Under the pieces are notes generated by a model, which was given only the letters and a program-made list of their open reading frames with translations, was not told the DNA's origin and ran no database searches. Shown here piece after piece: positions 26,569 to 35,294 of a stretch of DNA of 49,288 bases. This DNA comes from an uncultured Clostridia bacterium (GTDB lineage: Bacteria > Bacillota > Clostridia > Oscillospirales > Acutalibacteraceae), in NCBI GenBank assembly GCA_947166625.1, contig CAMVEX010000020.1:1-49288 (forward strand), in the 5' to 3' direction. The translations under genes were made by a program, and so were the position numbers. How positions within the stretch are numbered: position 1 is the stretch's first letter; each line of letters opens with the position of its first letter.

Positions 26569-27666
26569 ATGAAGATCATAAACCATTCCTCTTTTAATTT
26601 TCGCAATCTCGAGCGCGCGGAAATCGCCCCTCACGGCGAAATGAACATCATCTACGGCGAAAACGCGCAGGGCAAGACAAATCTCATCGAAAGTATATGG
26701 ATGATGACGGGATTTTACAGCTTCAGGGCGCGCAAAAATATCCAGCTTATCAGAAGCGGCGCGGATGAGGCAAAAATCGTTTCACAGTTTTATTCACACG
26801 GCAGGGAGCAGACTGCCGAAATGCTTATAAATCAAAAGAAAGAGCTCACCCTGAACGGAGTCAAAGAGGATTCTCCGCGCGCCATGATGGGCTCGTTTTA
26901 TGCTGTCGTTTTTTCGCCCTCGACCCTCGGTATCGTAAAAGAGGGGCCGTCCGAGAGGAGGAAGCTGCTCGATATCGCCCTGAGCCTGATGAAACCGAAT
27001 TACGCGCTCATAATGTCAAAATACATCAGGGCGCTCAACCAGAGAAACAATCTCTTCAAAAAACTCGGAGAAAAAAGCCGCAACAGCCGCTTTTATTTTG
27101 AACCCTGGGAGGAGGAGCTCATCCGCCTCGGCACCAAAATAGTAAAATACCGCCTCGACTACATAGATGAGCTTGAGGCGGCGGCTTCCGAAATTTACAG
27201 AGATATGAGCTCCGGCAGAGAAGATTTTACATTCAGATATGATTTTCAGCCCGAAAACGCGGATCCCGACGCGATTTCAGAAAAACTGAGGCAAAATATG
27301 GATCGCTCCTGGGAATCCGATCTCAAAAAGCTTTATACGACCTGCGGACCCCACGCGGACGATCTGATAATGACTCTCAACGGCAACGAGGCGAAGATCT
27401 ACGGCTCACAGGGTCAGCAGCGCTCCTGCGCCCTCGCGATAAAGCTTGCGGAGGCGTCTATGATAGAAAAAACCGCGGGCGAGGCGCCCGTAGTTCTGCT
27501 CGACGATGTGATGAGCGAGCTCGACGAAAAACGCCAGTCCTTCATCCTCAATTATCTCGACAACAGGCAGGTATTCATCACCTGCTGCGAGCCCTCGACC
27601 CTTCTGAGAAAAGAGCGCGGCAAAATTTTTGAGGTGACGGCGGGCGAAGTAAAGGAGATGGTCTGA
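26569..27666 (+). CDS. recF: DNA replication/repair protein RecF
   Basis: 365 codons. ABC/SMC-like ATPase: Walker A GENAQGKT at 30-37, the RecF signature around GPHADDL, and LLDDVMSELDEKR (Walker B and D-loop). It recognises gapped DNA and works with RecO and RecR. The ATG has AAAGGGGGAAC upstream. The remB-like gene overlaps its stop by one base. The recF-remB pair is isolated from dnaN-yaaA by array A7 and bracketed by direct repeats. Confidence 0.95.
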   Translation: MKIINHSSFNFRNLERAEIAPHGEMNIIYGENAQGKTNLIESIWMMTGFYSFRARKNIQLIRSGADEAKIVSQFYSHGREQTAEMLINQKKELTLNGVKEDSPRAMMGSFYAVVFSPSTLGIVKEGPSERRKLLDIALSLMKPNYALIMSKYIRALNQRNNLFKKLGEKSRNSRFYFEPWEEELIRLGTKIVKYRLDYIDELEAAASEIYRDMSSGREDFTFRYDFQPENADPDAISEKLRQNMDRSWESDLKKLYTTCGPHADDLIMTLNGNEAKIYGSQGQQRSCALAIKLAEASMIEKTAGEAPVVLLDDVMSELDEKRQSFILNYLDNRQVFITCCEPSTLLRKERGKIFEVTAGEVKEMV

Positions 27667-27938
27667 TGTATCTGCATCTCGGTCTTGACAAGGTGATAAG
27701 AGTGGACGACATCATCGGGATTTTCGATCTGGAAAACACCACCGCGTCAAGCTCAAATATCACAAACAGCTTTTTGTCGAAGGCGACCTCCGACGGCATC
27801 GTCGAAAATGTCTGCACGGACCTCCCGAAATCCTTCGTTTTATGTCTCAAAGACGGCGCTCGCCGCGTCTATATCACCCAGATAGCCCCCTCCACCATCC
27901 TCAAACGAATCTCAAATAAATACAAAGGTCTTTTATAG
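27666..27938 (+). CDS. remB: RemA/RemB-family (DUF370) regulatory protein
   Basis: 90 codons. LHLGLDKVIRVDDIIGIFDLEN at the N-terminus and RRVYITQIAPSTILKRI near the end are hallmarks of the DUF370 family, whose RemA member activates biofilm matrix and osmoprotection genes in Bacillus by forming DNA-wrapping rings. Position right after recF corresponds to Bacillus yaaB/remB; gyrB, usually next, is not here. Array A8 begins at its stop codon. Confidence 0.88.
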   Translation: MYLHLGLDKVIRVDDIIGIFDLENTTASSSNITNSFLSKATSDGIVENVCTDLPKSFVLCLKDGARRVYITQIAPSTILKRISNKYKGLL

Positions 27939-29340
27939 AACCCCTTACCGATTAAGTAAGGGAAATGCGCCTCATCCCGCGGGTGAGCAATCATTTGAAG
28001 CGTGTATTTTTATTTGCTCCCGTTTTCATTTGCACCCGCTACCTATTGCAGGAGGACGATGTGCCTCATCCCGTGGATGAGCGGTTGGTTTGGGTGTGTA
28101 TTTGTTTACTCCCGTTACCGATTGCGGAAGGTAAATATTCCACAGCCCGTTTATTCGATGATACCCTTTACTGATTGAATAAGGGTAATATGCCTCATCC
28201 CAATAGTGAAATTTGAATTTTTACTGCATATATTTGATAACTTACAAACACTTAATCACGTAGGGGCGACAATCTGTCGCCCTTTTTTATATGCACCCGT
28301 AACCGATTACGGAAAGCAAATACACCTCATCCCGTGGATGAGCGATTGGTTTGGGTGTGCATTTGTTTACTCCCGCTACCGATTGCAGGAGGACAATGTG
28401 GCGCAACCCGTTTATTCATTCACACCCGTTACTGAGCGGATAAGAGAAATTTACCGCATCCCATAAATGAGTGATCATTTGAATCATGTATTTTCAAAGA
28501 TATGCGGAGCATTGGCCCTCTCCGAGACCGGAGAGGGTGGCGAGGCGCAGCCGAGACGGGTGTGGCGATATTTATATACACCCGTTATCGATTGCTGAAG
28601 ATAAATGTGACGCAACCTAATAGTGAAATTTGAATATTTACTGCATATATTTGATAACTTACAAGCACTTAATCACGTAGGGGCGGATATCATCCGCCCG
28701 CTTTTAATTGTTACCCGTCAGTGATTACGGAAGGCAAACATACAGCATCCCGAAAATGAGCGATAGTTTAAAGCTTGTAGATTATTAACTGAGCAATCAG
28801 TAATTTGCACGCTGTAAATGATTGCTCATCCACGGAATGAATCATATTACCCTCATTTAATCAATAAAGGGTGTTAACGAATAAACGGGATGCGGAACAC
28901 TGCCCTTATCTATTCGGTAGCGAGTGTGTATAAATATCGCCACACCCGCCCCTTCGGGGCACCCTCTCCGATCTCGGAGAGGGCCAATGCTCCGCATATC
29001 CTGTTGGCGGGCGACAGGTTGTCGCCCCTACGATGTCAGGTATATGTAAATAATCAATATTACACAGTAAAAGCATAAATCTCACTGTCGGGATGCGACA
29101 CATTACCCTTAATCTATCAGTAAGGGGTGCAAGTGAATAAATGGGATGAAACACATCACCCGCTACCAAATCGGTGACGGGTGATAATAAATACTCACTT
29201 TAAATAATTGCTCACTTATGGGATGAATCACATTACCCTTACCCGGTCGATGACAGGTGCAAATAAATACACACTCCGAACTTATCGCTCACCTACGGGA
29301 TGAGGCGTATTACCCTTCCCCGCTCGGTATCGGGTGCATA
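27939..29340. repeat. Intergenic repeat array A8 with orientation switch at about 28.8 kb
   Basis: No protein gene is supported in these 1.4 kb. 27939-28780 is plus-oriented (following remB) and 28830-29340 is minus-oriented. R1: 28259-28282 (GACA/TGTC stem), 28676-28701, 29007-29032 (GACA/TGTC stem, minus). R2: 28499-28585 and 28926-29003. At the switch GAGCAATCA (28791) and TGATTGCTC (28819) form an inverted repeat. The remainder is tandem R3. The stretch 29341-29395 to its right shows no feature. Confidence 0.9.
27941..28043 (+). repeat. Right copy of 103-bp direct repeat flanking recF-remB
   Basis: See 26192-26294. Confidence 0.85.
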
Positions 29341-29395
29341 TATATATTCATAAAATTGTAATTGAATTTTGCGGGATAATGGTTTATTATATTTT

Positions 29396-29537
29396 CAATA
29401 CAGAATGTTATGATAGCAGAATAGTCATCGCATATAAAATGTAACAGCAATACAGAATGTTATCGCAATGCGAAATGTCACGGCAATACAAATTGTCACG
29501 GCAATGCGGGATCTGATCGCAATGCGGAATTTGATCG
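29396..29537 (-). repeat. 18-bp tandem minisatellite with Cys-hexapeptide frame on the minus strand
   Basis: Five perfect-length 18-bp units at 29448-29537 (CAATACAGAATGTTATCG, CAATGCGAAATGTCACGG and so on), with degenerate units back to 29396. One minus-strand frame (29408-29602, 64 codons) stays open through all units and reads hexapeptides ending in Cys (DQIPHC, DQIPHC, RDNLYC, RDISHC, DNILYC). No convincing ribosome site was found, so I do not call a CDS. The flanking region 29538-29766 holds only the leader of the next gene. Confidence 0.7.
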
Positions 29538-29766
29538 GTGCGGCGGGGCGGATATGATCGGTCTCCAAAGTGATCCGGGTAAGAGCGTTCCCGGCGGATC
29601 ATATCCCGGCGGCGGGGCCGTCAAAGGCGCAGATTTGCGCGAGGCGCTGTCCGGTCAATAAATAAAATCAAACGCAGGAGCCGTTTGACACAGTAAATCA
29701 TCATCGCAAGATACAATATAAAATCCATTCATCGCAAAATACGTTCGCTCCGAACGGAGGAAAAAT

Positions 29767-30840
29767 ATGAATTATGAAAATGTTCCCTGCCCTGTATGCG
29801 GCAAGCCGCTTCACGAAGCGGATGATGTGGTGGTCTGCCCCGATTGCGGCACCCCTCAGCATCGCGAATGCTGGTTTGCCGAAGGGCATTGCGCCAATGA
29901 AAGCGCGCATTCATCGGGCTATGTGTGGCAGGCGGGAGACGCCGCTGCGGTAACCGAAACCGAAAATCCCGCTCAGACCGCGAGCGCCGACGATATACCG
30001 CCGGATACGGTATTCTGCCATATATGCGGCAGCGAAAATCCGTCGGATATGAAAAACTGCGGCCACTGCGGGGCGAAGCTCCCCGATTACAGCGCCGTCG
30101 ATTACTCTTCTCACGGCGAAATGCGCTGCCCTTACTGCGGTATGCTCGTTGACGGCGGCGATAAAATATGCAAAAACTGCGGAGCGCCTCTCGCGCTCAT
30201 CCCCGGTCAGAGGCTCACGGAGAGTGAGCATTCCGAATCCGGCAGGATCATCGGAAACAATACCGAGGGCGAGCTGAGCAGCTTCGTGAGGAAGAATACG
30301 GACAGATACATCCCCCTGTTTGAAAAATTTGAGCAGGGCAAAAAGCTCTCATTCAACCTCGGCGCCTTCATTTTCGGGCCGATGTGGCATTTCTTCAGAA
30401 AGCTCTATAAATCGGGCATAGCGTTCATCCTCGTCACCGCCTGCGCCGCCCTGTTTTTCTCGACGGCGGTGAACAGGATGAATACGATAATGGAGCCATA
30501 CGCGGACGCTCTCAATAACAGGACTGTCAGCGCCGAGGAGATGACTGCCCTCTCGGAAAACCTTCTTAAAGAGACAAAGACGCCGCTCCTCATCGGCTCC
30601 GCCCTGCTTCTGGCGGCAAATCTGATCTGCGCCTTTACGGCGGACAGGATCTATTACAAGAAGATAAAGCGCGATCTCGATTTTATCAAATCCGAAATAC
30701 CGGATGCAAATATGCGCAGAGCCCTGATAATCCGCAACGGAGGCACTTCGCTGATAGGCGGAGCCTGCGCGTTTTTCACCTTGAGGATCGCGAATACGGT
30801 GATCCTTTACATTGCTGAATTCGTATCAAACCGTTTTTGA
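29767..30840 (+). CDS. Prokaryotic RING/zinc-ribbon membrane protein (DUF2628-like)
   Basis: 357 codons. Residues 7-42 form a RING-like zinc module (CPVCGKPLHEADDVVVCPDC, then HRECWFAEGHC). Two zinc ribbons follow (CHICGSENPSDMKNCGHCG at about 83, CPYCGMLVDGGDKICKNCG at about 120). From about 195, FNLGAFIFGPMWHFFRKLYKSG resembles the DUF2628 membrane domain, with about three membrane segments. Prokaryotic RING plus DUF2628 is a known pairing of unknown function. A 6-bp hairpin (CGTTCG/CGAACG, 29742-29756) abuts the GGAGG ribosome site. galU follows after 10 nt. Confidence 0.8.
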   Translation: MNYENVPCPVCGKPLHEADDVVVCPDCGTPQHRECWFAEGHCANESAHSSGYVWQAGDAAAVTETENPAQTASADDIPPDTVFCHICGSENPSDMKNCGHCGAKLPDYSAVDYSSHGEMRCPYCGMLVDGGDKICKNCGAPLALIPGQRLTESEHSESGRIIGNNTEGELSSFVRKNTDRYIPLFEKFEQGKKLSFNLGAFIFGPMWHFFRKLYKSGIAFILVTACAALFFSTAVNRMNTIMEPYADALNNRTVSAEEMTALSENLLKETKTPLLIGSALLLAANLICAFTADRIYYKKIKRDLDFIKSEIPDANMRRALIIRNGGTSLIGGACAFFTLRIANTVILYIAEFVSNRF

Positions 30841-30850
30841 GGTAAAAATC

Positions 30851-31741
30851 ATGAAAATCAAAAAAGCTATCATCCCCGCCGCGGGTCTTGGCACGAGAGT
30901 TCTCCCCGCGTCAAAATCCGTCCCGAAAGAAATGCTCAATATCGTCGATAAGCCCGCGATACAATATATCGTTGAGGAGGCGGCGAGAGCAGGGATAGAA
31001 GATATCCTTATCATCACAAACAGAGGCAAGACCGCCATAGAGGATCATTTTGACCATTCGTTTGAGCTTGAATATCAGCTCGCGAAAAATCCGGCGAAAG
31101 CGTCGCTCTATGAGAGCGTTAAAAAATGCTCGTCTCTCGCCAATATCTATTTCGTTCGCCAGAAGGAGACGAAGGGGCTCGCCCACGCAATCCTCGCGGG
31201 CAAATCGTTTATCGGCGATGAGCCCTGCGCCGTTCTCTACGGCGACGATGTGATAATCAATGACGAAGACCCGGTTATCGGTCAGATGTGCCGTCTTTAT
31301 GAAAAATACGGCAAGGGCTTAGTCGGGGTCAAGGCGGTCCCGGAGGAGCTGATACCCCTCTACTGCACTCTCGACGTCACTCCCGTTGAGGGCGAGGAGC
31401 GCCTGATGGATTGCCACAATATCATTGAAAAGCCTGAAAAAGAGCAGATCATGTCGCCCTACTCCATCCTCGGCAGGGTCATACTCCCCCCGGGCGGTAT
31501 GGAGCTGATACAGAAGGGCATTGACGAAACGCCCGACGGTGAGGAATTCCTCTTTACCGATACTCTCACGGAGCTTGGCAGAGAGGGCAGGCTCTTCGCC
31601 TATGATTTTGACGGCGTAAGATATGATATGGGCAACAAGCTCGGGATCATGCAGGCAAACTGCGAGGTCGCCCTCAGCCACCCCGAGATCGGAGCGGCGT
31701 TCAAAGAATATATCAAGGCACTCGCCGCCTCTCTTGACTGA
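30851..31741 (+). CDS. galU: UTP--glucose-1-phosphate uridylyltransferase
   Basis: 296 codons. Nucleotidyltransferase motif IIPAAGLGTRVLPASKSVPKEML at the N-terminus, KGLAHAILAGK, YGDDVI, and NIIEKPEKEQ match GalU. It makes UDP-glucose for envelope glycans and glycolipids. I chose the ATG at 30851 (GAGGT upstream, MKIKKAIIPAAG); the frame upstream reads into the previous gene. Followed immediately by a bidirectional terminator. Confidence 0.93.
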   Translation: MKIKKAIIPAAGLGTRVLPASKSVPKEMLNIVDKPAIQYIVEEAARAGIEDILIITNRGKTAIEDHFDHSFELEYQLAKNPAKASLYESVKKCSSLANIYFVRQKETKGLAHAILAGKSFIGDEPCAVLYGDDVIINDEDPVIGQMCRLYEKYGKGLVGVKAVPEELIPLYCTLDVTPVEGEERLMDCHNIIEKPEKEQIMSPYSILGRVILPPGGMELIQKGIDETPDGEEFLFTDTLTELGREGRLFAYDFDGVRYDMGNKLGIMQANCEVALSHPEIGAAFKEYIKALAASLD

Positions 31742-31745
31742 TAAA

Positions 31746-31769
31746 AAATCCCGCCTCAGGGCGGGATTT
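31746..31769. terminator. Bidirectional intrinsic terminator
   Basis: AAATCCCGCC pairs with GGCGGGATTT around a 4-nt loop, with A on the left and T on the right. It serves galU (+) and the convergent EEP gene (-), whose stop codon is 7 bp away. Confidence 0.85.
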
Positions 31770-31775
31770 CGGTGT

Positions 31776-32702
31776 TTATTTATCCGTCAGGCGCAGGTCT
31801 GTATAGAGCGGGAAATGATCGCTCGGATATACGCCGTCGTATGTGTCGGTGACGGTGAAGCAGGCGTTCACCTCAAAGCCTGTTTTTGAGATCATAAAAT
31901 AATCTATCCTGCCGGAATCAAGAGATGAGCCGAAACCCTGATAGGTGCAGGAGCCGGGATTTGAGTTTTCCGTCTTGAGAGCGGCGTCGTCAAATACGGC
32001 GGTCGCCGCGGCGTAGGTTTCGCTGTCTGTCTGAGCGTTGAGGTCGCCCATAAGCACTGCGGGGACGCTTCCGAACTGACGGATCTTTTCGAGCACGAGA
32101 TTTATCCCGTTTATCCGCGCGAGCTCGCTCACATGGTCAAGGTGGGTGTTGAATACCGCGAAGCGTTTGCCGGTCTCTCTTGTTTCAAGCACCGCGTAGC
32201 TGCATACCCTGTAGCAGGCGGCGCCCCAATCCCTGCTCATTTTGTCGGGAGTTTCGGAGAGCCAGAAGGTGCCTTTATCTATCAGAGAATAAAGATTCAC
32301 ATTATAGAATACGGGGCAGCCCTCGGAATTCACGGCGTTGTCGCGGTAGGTTATCGTGGAGTCATATTCCGGCAGGCAGTCCGTCAGATATTTATATTGC
32401 CAGCGGGTCGCCTCCTGGAAGCCGATAATGCCGGGCGCCGCTTTTTCGATTCCGTCAAGGAGCAGGCCGGCTCTGTAAAACCAGCTTTTTTTGCCCGTGT
32501 CGCCCGGGTTGATACATCTCAGGTTACAGCTCATCACCCTCATTTCGTCGCCCGAGAGGGTGGGGGCAATGTCGCGGCTGCGCTTTTCGCTCTTATACTT
32601 GGGATAATATACAAACATGATTCCTCCGAGCACGATGACCGAAACGAGTATAACAGAAATCAAACCGAGGCATACGCCTTTAACAATCTTTTTCATCGGC
32701 AT
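31776..32702 (-). CDS. Membrane-anchored endonuclease/exonuclease/phosphatase (EEP) family protein
   Basis: 308 codons. One membrane segment at about 8-31, then an extracytoplasmic EEP domain with the expected catalytic residues: SCNLR (Asn), GFQEA (Glu), NTHLDH (His), GDLNAQTDS (Asp/Asn), and SDHFPL (final His). The family includes nucleases, sphingomyelinases and inositol phosphatases; surface location suggests a phosphodiesterase or phospholipase-like role (inference). AAGGAG precedes the ATG; a second ATG two codons later is equally possible. Promoter at 32722-32750. Divergent from the glycosidase gene. Confidence 0.85.
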   Translation of the reverse strand: MPMKKIVKGVCLGLISVILVSVIVLGGIMFVYYPKYKSEKRSRDIAPTLSGDEMRVMSCNLRCINPGDTGKKSWFYRAGLLLDGIEKAAPGIIGFQEATRWQYKYLTDCLPEYDSTITYRDNAVNSEGCPVFYNVNLYSLIDKGTFWLSETPDKMSRDWGAACYRVCSYAVLETRETGKRFAVFNTHLDHVSELARINGINLVLEKIRQFGSVPAVLMGDLNAQTDSETYAAATAVFDDAALKTENSNPGSCTYQGFGSSLDSGRIDYFMISKTGFEVNACFTVTDTYDGVYPSDHFPLYTDLRLTDK

Positions 32703-32721
32703 TTATCTCCTTTACCGCTTC

Positions 32722-32750
32722 ATTATAAACCGCGGCGGATAAAAGGTCAA
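32722..32750 (-). promoter_or_regulatory. Promoter of the EEP gene
   Basis: On the minus strand TTGACC (32745-32750), 17-bp spacer, TATAAT (32722-32727), 20 bp before the start codon. Confidence 0.75.
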
Positions 32751-32769
32751 TAAATTTGTGAGGTGCATT

Positions 32770-35208
32770 ATGGCAAAAATGATCGCCGTGATACTGTCGC
32801 TTTTTACCGCGCTTTCATTCGTTTTCCGCGCGATACCCTACGCTTTCACGCCCACGGTCGAATTCAATCTCTCTCATACAGACTCCGCTCCCGAAATATC
32901 ATCGAGGGCGTGCGGCTTCCTTTACGGGCTGGCGCAGGAGGATGTGCCCTCGCGCGAGGCGGTCAGGACCCTTGAGATTTCGAGCGTTTCCCAAAAGGTC
33001 GCCGGAGGGCTTCAGCATCCGATAGGCGATGTGGACGATGTGAGCGGAAATCTCGGCTCCTGCGATTATATCGTCGTCTATCTTCAGGATTGTTTTGACA
33101 CCTGGTATTACTGCTATGACGAAATAATGAGCCTGCGTGATTCCGGCGGATACGATTGCGAAAAATTCGTCGATGAGCGCTTCCTTCCGCTTGTCAGAGA
33201 AAAAGCGGCGGAAATTTCGCGCAGGGATTACGCAGACAGGATCGTTTACTGCCCCTATAACGAATGTGACAATGCCGTTTGGTTCGGCACCCGCAACGCG
33301 CAGGGAGGGCTTGAATTTGATGATGCCGCCAAAGAGAGATTTTATTCCGCCTGGAAAAAGACGGTCGGCATAATCAGGGAGCTTCACCCCGGCTGCCGCG
33401 TGGGAGGCCCCGGCTATTGCGATTATGATATAGACGAGATAACGGATTTCCTCCGTTATTGCAAAGATAACGCCTGCCTGCCCGATATTATGATCTATCA
33501 CGAGCTTTATCCCGATTCATCCGTGTGGTGGAGAGACCATGTGGAAGAATACAGGCGGGAGGAAAAATCGCTCGGCGTCGGCGAGATCCCAATAATTGTC
33601 ACGGAATACGGCACTATGGAGGAATGCGGAGTGCCGTCAAAAATGCTGCGCTATATCACCGCGGCAGAGAAAAGCGGAGTTTACGGCAACATTGCCTACT
33701 GGCGGCTCGCCGACAATCTCTGCGACACCTGCGCCAAGGGCAATCTGCCCAATTCCTGCTGGTGGCTGTATAAATGGTATTGCGATATGAGCGGCAGCCT
33801 GATAGATTCCGAAACCGTCGATCTGCTCCATTCGGATTTTGAAAACACCGTAAAATACGCGCGCAAGAGATTCCATAAATCCCCGCTTGACGGCATAGGC
33901 GCATTTGACCCCGAAGAAAAGAGGATCGACATCATCTGCGGCGGCTGTGATTATGATTTTCAGGCGGCTCTGCGCGGGATCTCAAAAATCTTCTCCCCGG
34001 GCAAACTCCGAGTCACCGTTGAGGCGGTAACTTATTCGGGGCTTGAGGGCGAGGTGCTTTCGCCCGTCACGGTGAGCGACAGAGCGGTGACCCCCTTCGG
34101 CACTCTCAAAATAAAGATCCCCGCACCCGATAAGGACGCGGTTTATCATATCATCATCACCCCATACGGCGGCGAAACGCTCAGAGAAGCGGAAAAACTG
34201 CCCGAAAGATTTGAATTCGAGAGCGGAAAGCTCATCGGCTCCGCCTATACTTATGACAGCGCCTACGGCACGACCGGCGATTTGAAGGGGATGTGCGGCG
34301 GCTTTGAGAGCGAGGCGGACGGAGTTTCGCTTGATTTCGCCGTTCCTGAGAGCGGGATTTACGATCTGTCGCTGATCTACGGCAAGGCGAATGACGGCTC
34401 CGCCCCAGCGGACAGGATCCCCGCGCGCGTTTTCCTCGAAATCGACGGGAAGAGAAGCGAAATCTCACTGCCCAATACGGTAAAGAGCGAATATACGGAT
34501 AAATTCACCCTGACCGCTCCGCTATCCGCGGGCAGCCACAATATCACTCTCATGCATTCCGGCGGCACCTTCGTCGTCGATTCCCTTCTCGTTTCTCCTC
34601 ACAAAGAGGTAAGCGTCGTGTATTCTGAATTTGAAAAGAAATACGGCGAGCATCTTGTGATCGCGCCCGAAAACGGCTATTACAAAATCGGAAGCGCCGA
34701 AAAATACCTCAAAAAAGGCTTCAACTATGTCGCCGCCGCGCAGGATATTCCGCCCGTAACGGCATGTGAATTCACCGACGGATTCACCCTCGATCTTTCG
34801 GCTTTGAGGCTCGAAGGAACGGCGGAAATCGCCCCTATCGGCGGCAGGGAATGCCTCACGGGGATCTCCTCAACCGGCGGCTCGGCGGAATTCATATTCA
34901 ACGCCCCGTCGCAGGGCGAATACGCGCTGACCCTGACCTATTCAAACAACGGCGAGGGCGGGCATCACGCATATAATGTCGATCTGCTCGAGCGGTATGT
35001 GACGGTGACCGCGGGCGAAGAGAAGCGCGAGGTATGGTGCGTCAACACAAAGAGCGACTTCACTGCCTTCACCGCCGTCGCGTATATCCGCCTTGAAGCG
35101 GGAGAAAACAGGATCGTTCTTTCAAATGACGGCTTCAATTCCTTCGCGGGAACGCCCGCCGTCTGCCCGGATATATCCGCCGTTACGCTGAATCCCGCGC
35201 TCAGATGA
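32770..35208 (+). CDS. Exported clan GH-A glycoside hydrolase (GH39-like) with carbohydrate-binding modules
   Basis: 812 codons. A signal-like N-terminus (IAVILSLFTALSFVFRA) suggests export. The catalytic TIM-barrel carries a clan GH-A acid/base motif (YNECDNAVWFG, about residue 173) and a nucleophile motif (VTEYGTMEECG, about 285), both on expected strand ends. Two beta-sandwich modules follow (about 490-620 and 680-810), CBM6/35-like (FESGKLIGSAYT; SAEFIFNAPSQGEYALTLTYSNNG). Substrate is probably a plant or host glycan, but family and specificity are uncertain. ATG at 32770 has GAGGTG upstream. The SGNH hydrolase follows 86 bp downstream. Confidence 0.75.
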   Translation: MAKMIAVILSLFTALSFVFRAIPYAFTPTVEFNLSHTDSAPEISSRACGFLYGLAQEDVPSREAVRTLEISSVSQKVAGGLQHPIGDVDDVSGNLGSCDYIVVYLQDCFDTWYYCYDEIMSLRDSGGYDCEKFVDERFLPLVREKAAEISRRDYADRIVYCPYNECDNAVWFGTRNAQGGLEFDDAAKERFYSAWKKTVGIIRELHPGCRVGGPGYCDYDIDEITDFLRYCKDNACLPDIMIYHELYPDSSVWWRDHVEEYRREEKSLGVGEIPIIVTEYGTMEECGVPSKMLRYITAAEKSGVYGNIAYWRLADNLCDTCAKGNLPNSCWWLYKWYCDMSGSLIDSETVDLLHSDFENTVKYARKRFHKSPLDGIGAFDPEEKRIDIICGGCDYDFQAALRGISKIFSPGKLRVTVEAVTYSGLEGEVLSPVTVSDRAVTPFGTLKIKIPAPDKDAVYHIIITPYGGETLREAEKLPERFEFESGKLIGSAYTYDSAYGTTGDLKGMCGGFESEADGVSLDFAVPESGIYDLSLIYGKANDGSAPADRIPARVFLEIDGKRSEISLPNTVKSEYTDKFTLTAPLSAGSHNITLMHSGGTFVVDSLLVSPHKEVSVVYSEFEKKYGEHLVIAPENGYYKIGSAEKYLKKGFNYVAAAQDIPPVTACEFTDGFTLDLSALRLEGTAEIAPIGGRECLTGISSTGGSAEFIFNAPSQGEYALTLTYSNNGEGGHHAYNVDLLERYVTVTAGEEKREVWCVNTKSDFTAFTAVAYIRLEAGENRIVLSNDGFNSFAGTPAVCPDISAVTLNPALR

Positions 35209-35294
35209 GCGGCAGATCCCGAGAATCGCGATATTCCCGTATTGAATAAGTCCGATGATAAGCCGGTCTTTTTATGATAAAAGGAGGATTTCAG

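Noticed and set aside
28206-28466. 86-codon frame inside array A8
   Set aside because: Chance reading of tandem R3 copies; the same peptide words recur in every array.
27939-29340. CRISPR array
   Set aside because: Repeats are not of constant length, spacers are themselves repeats, and no cas genes are present.
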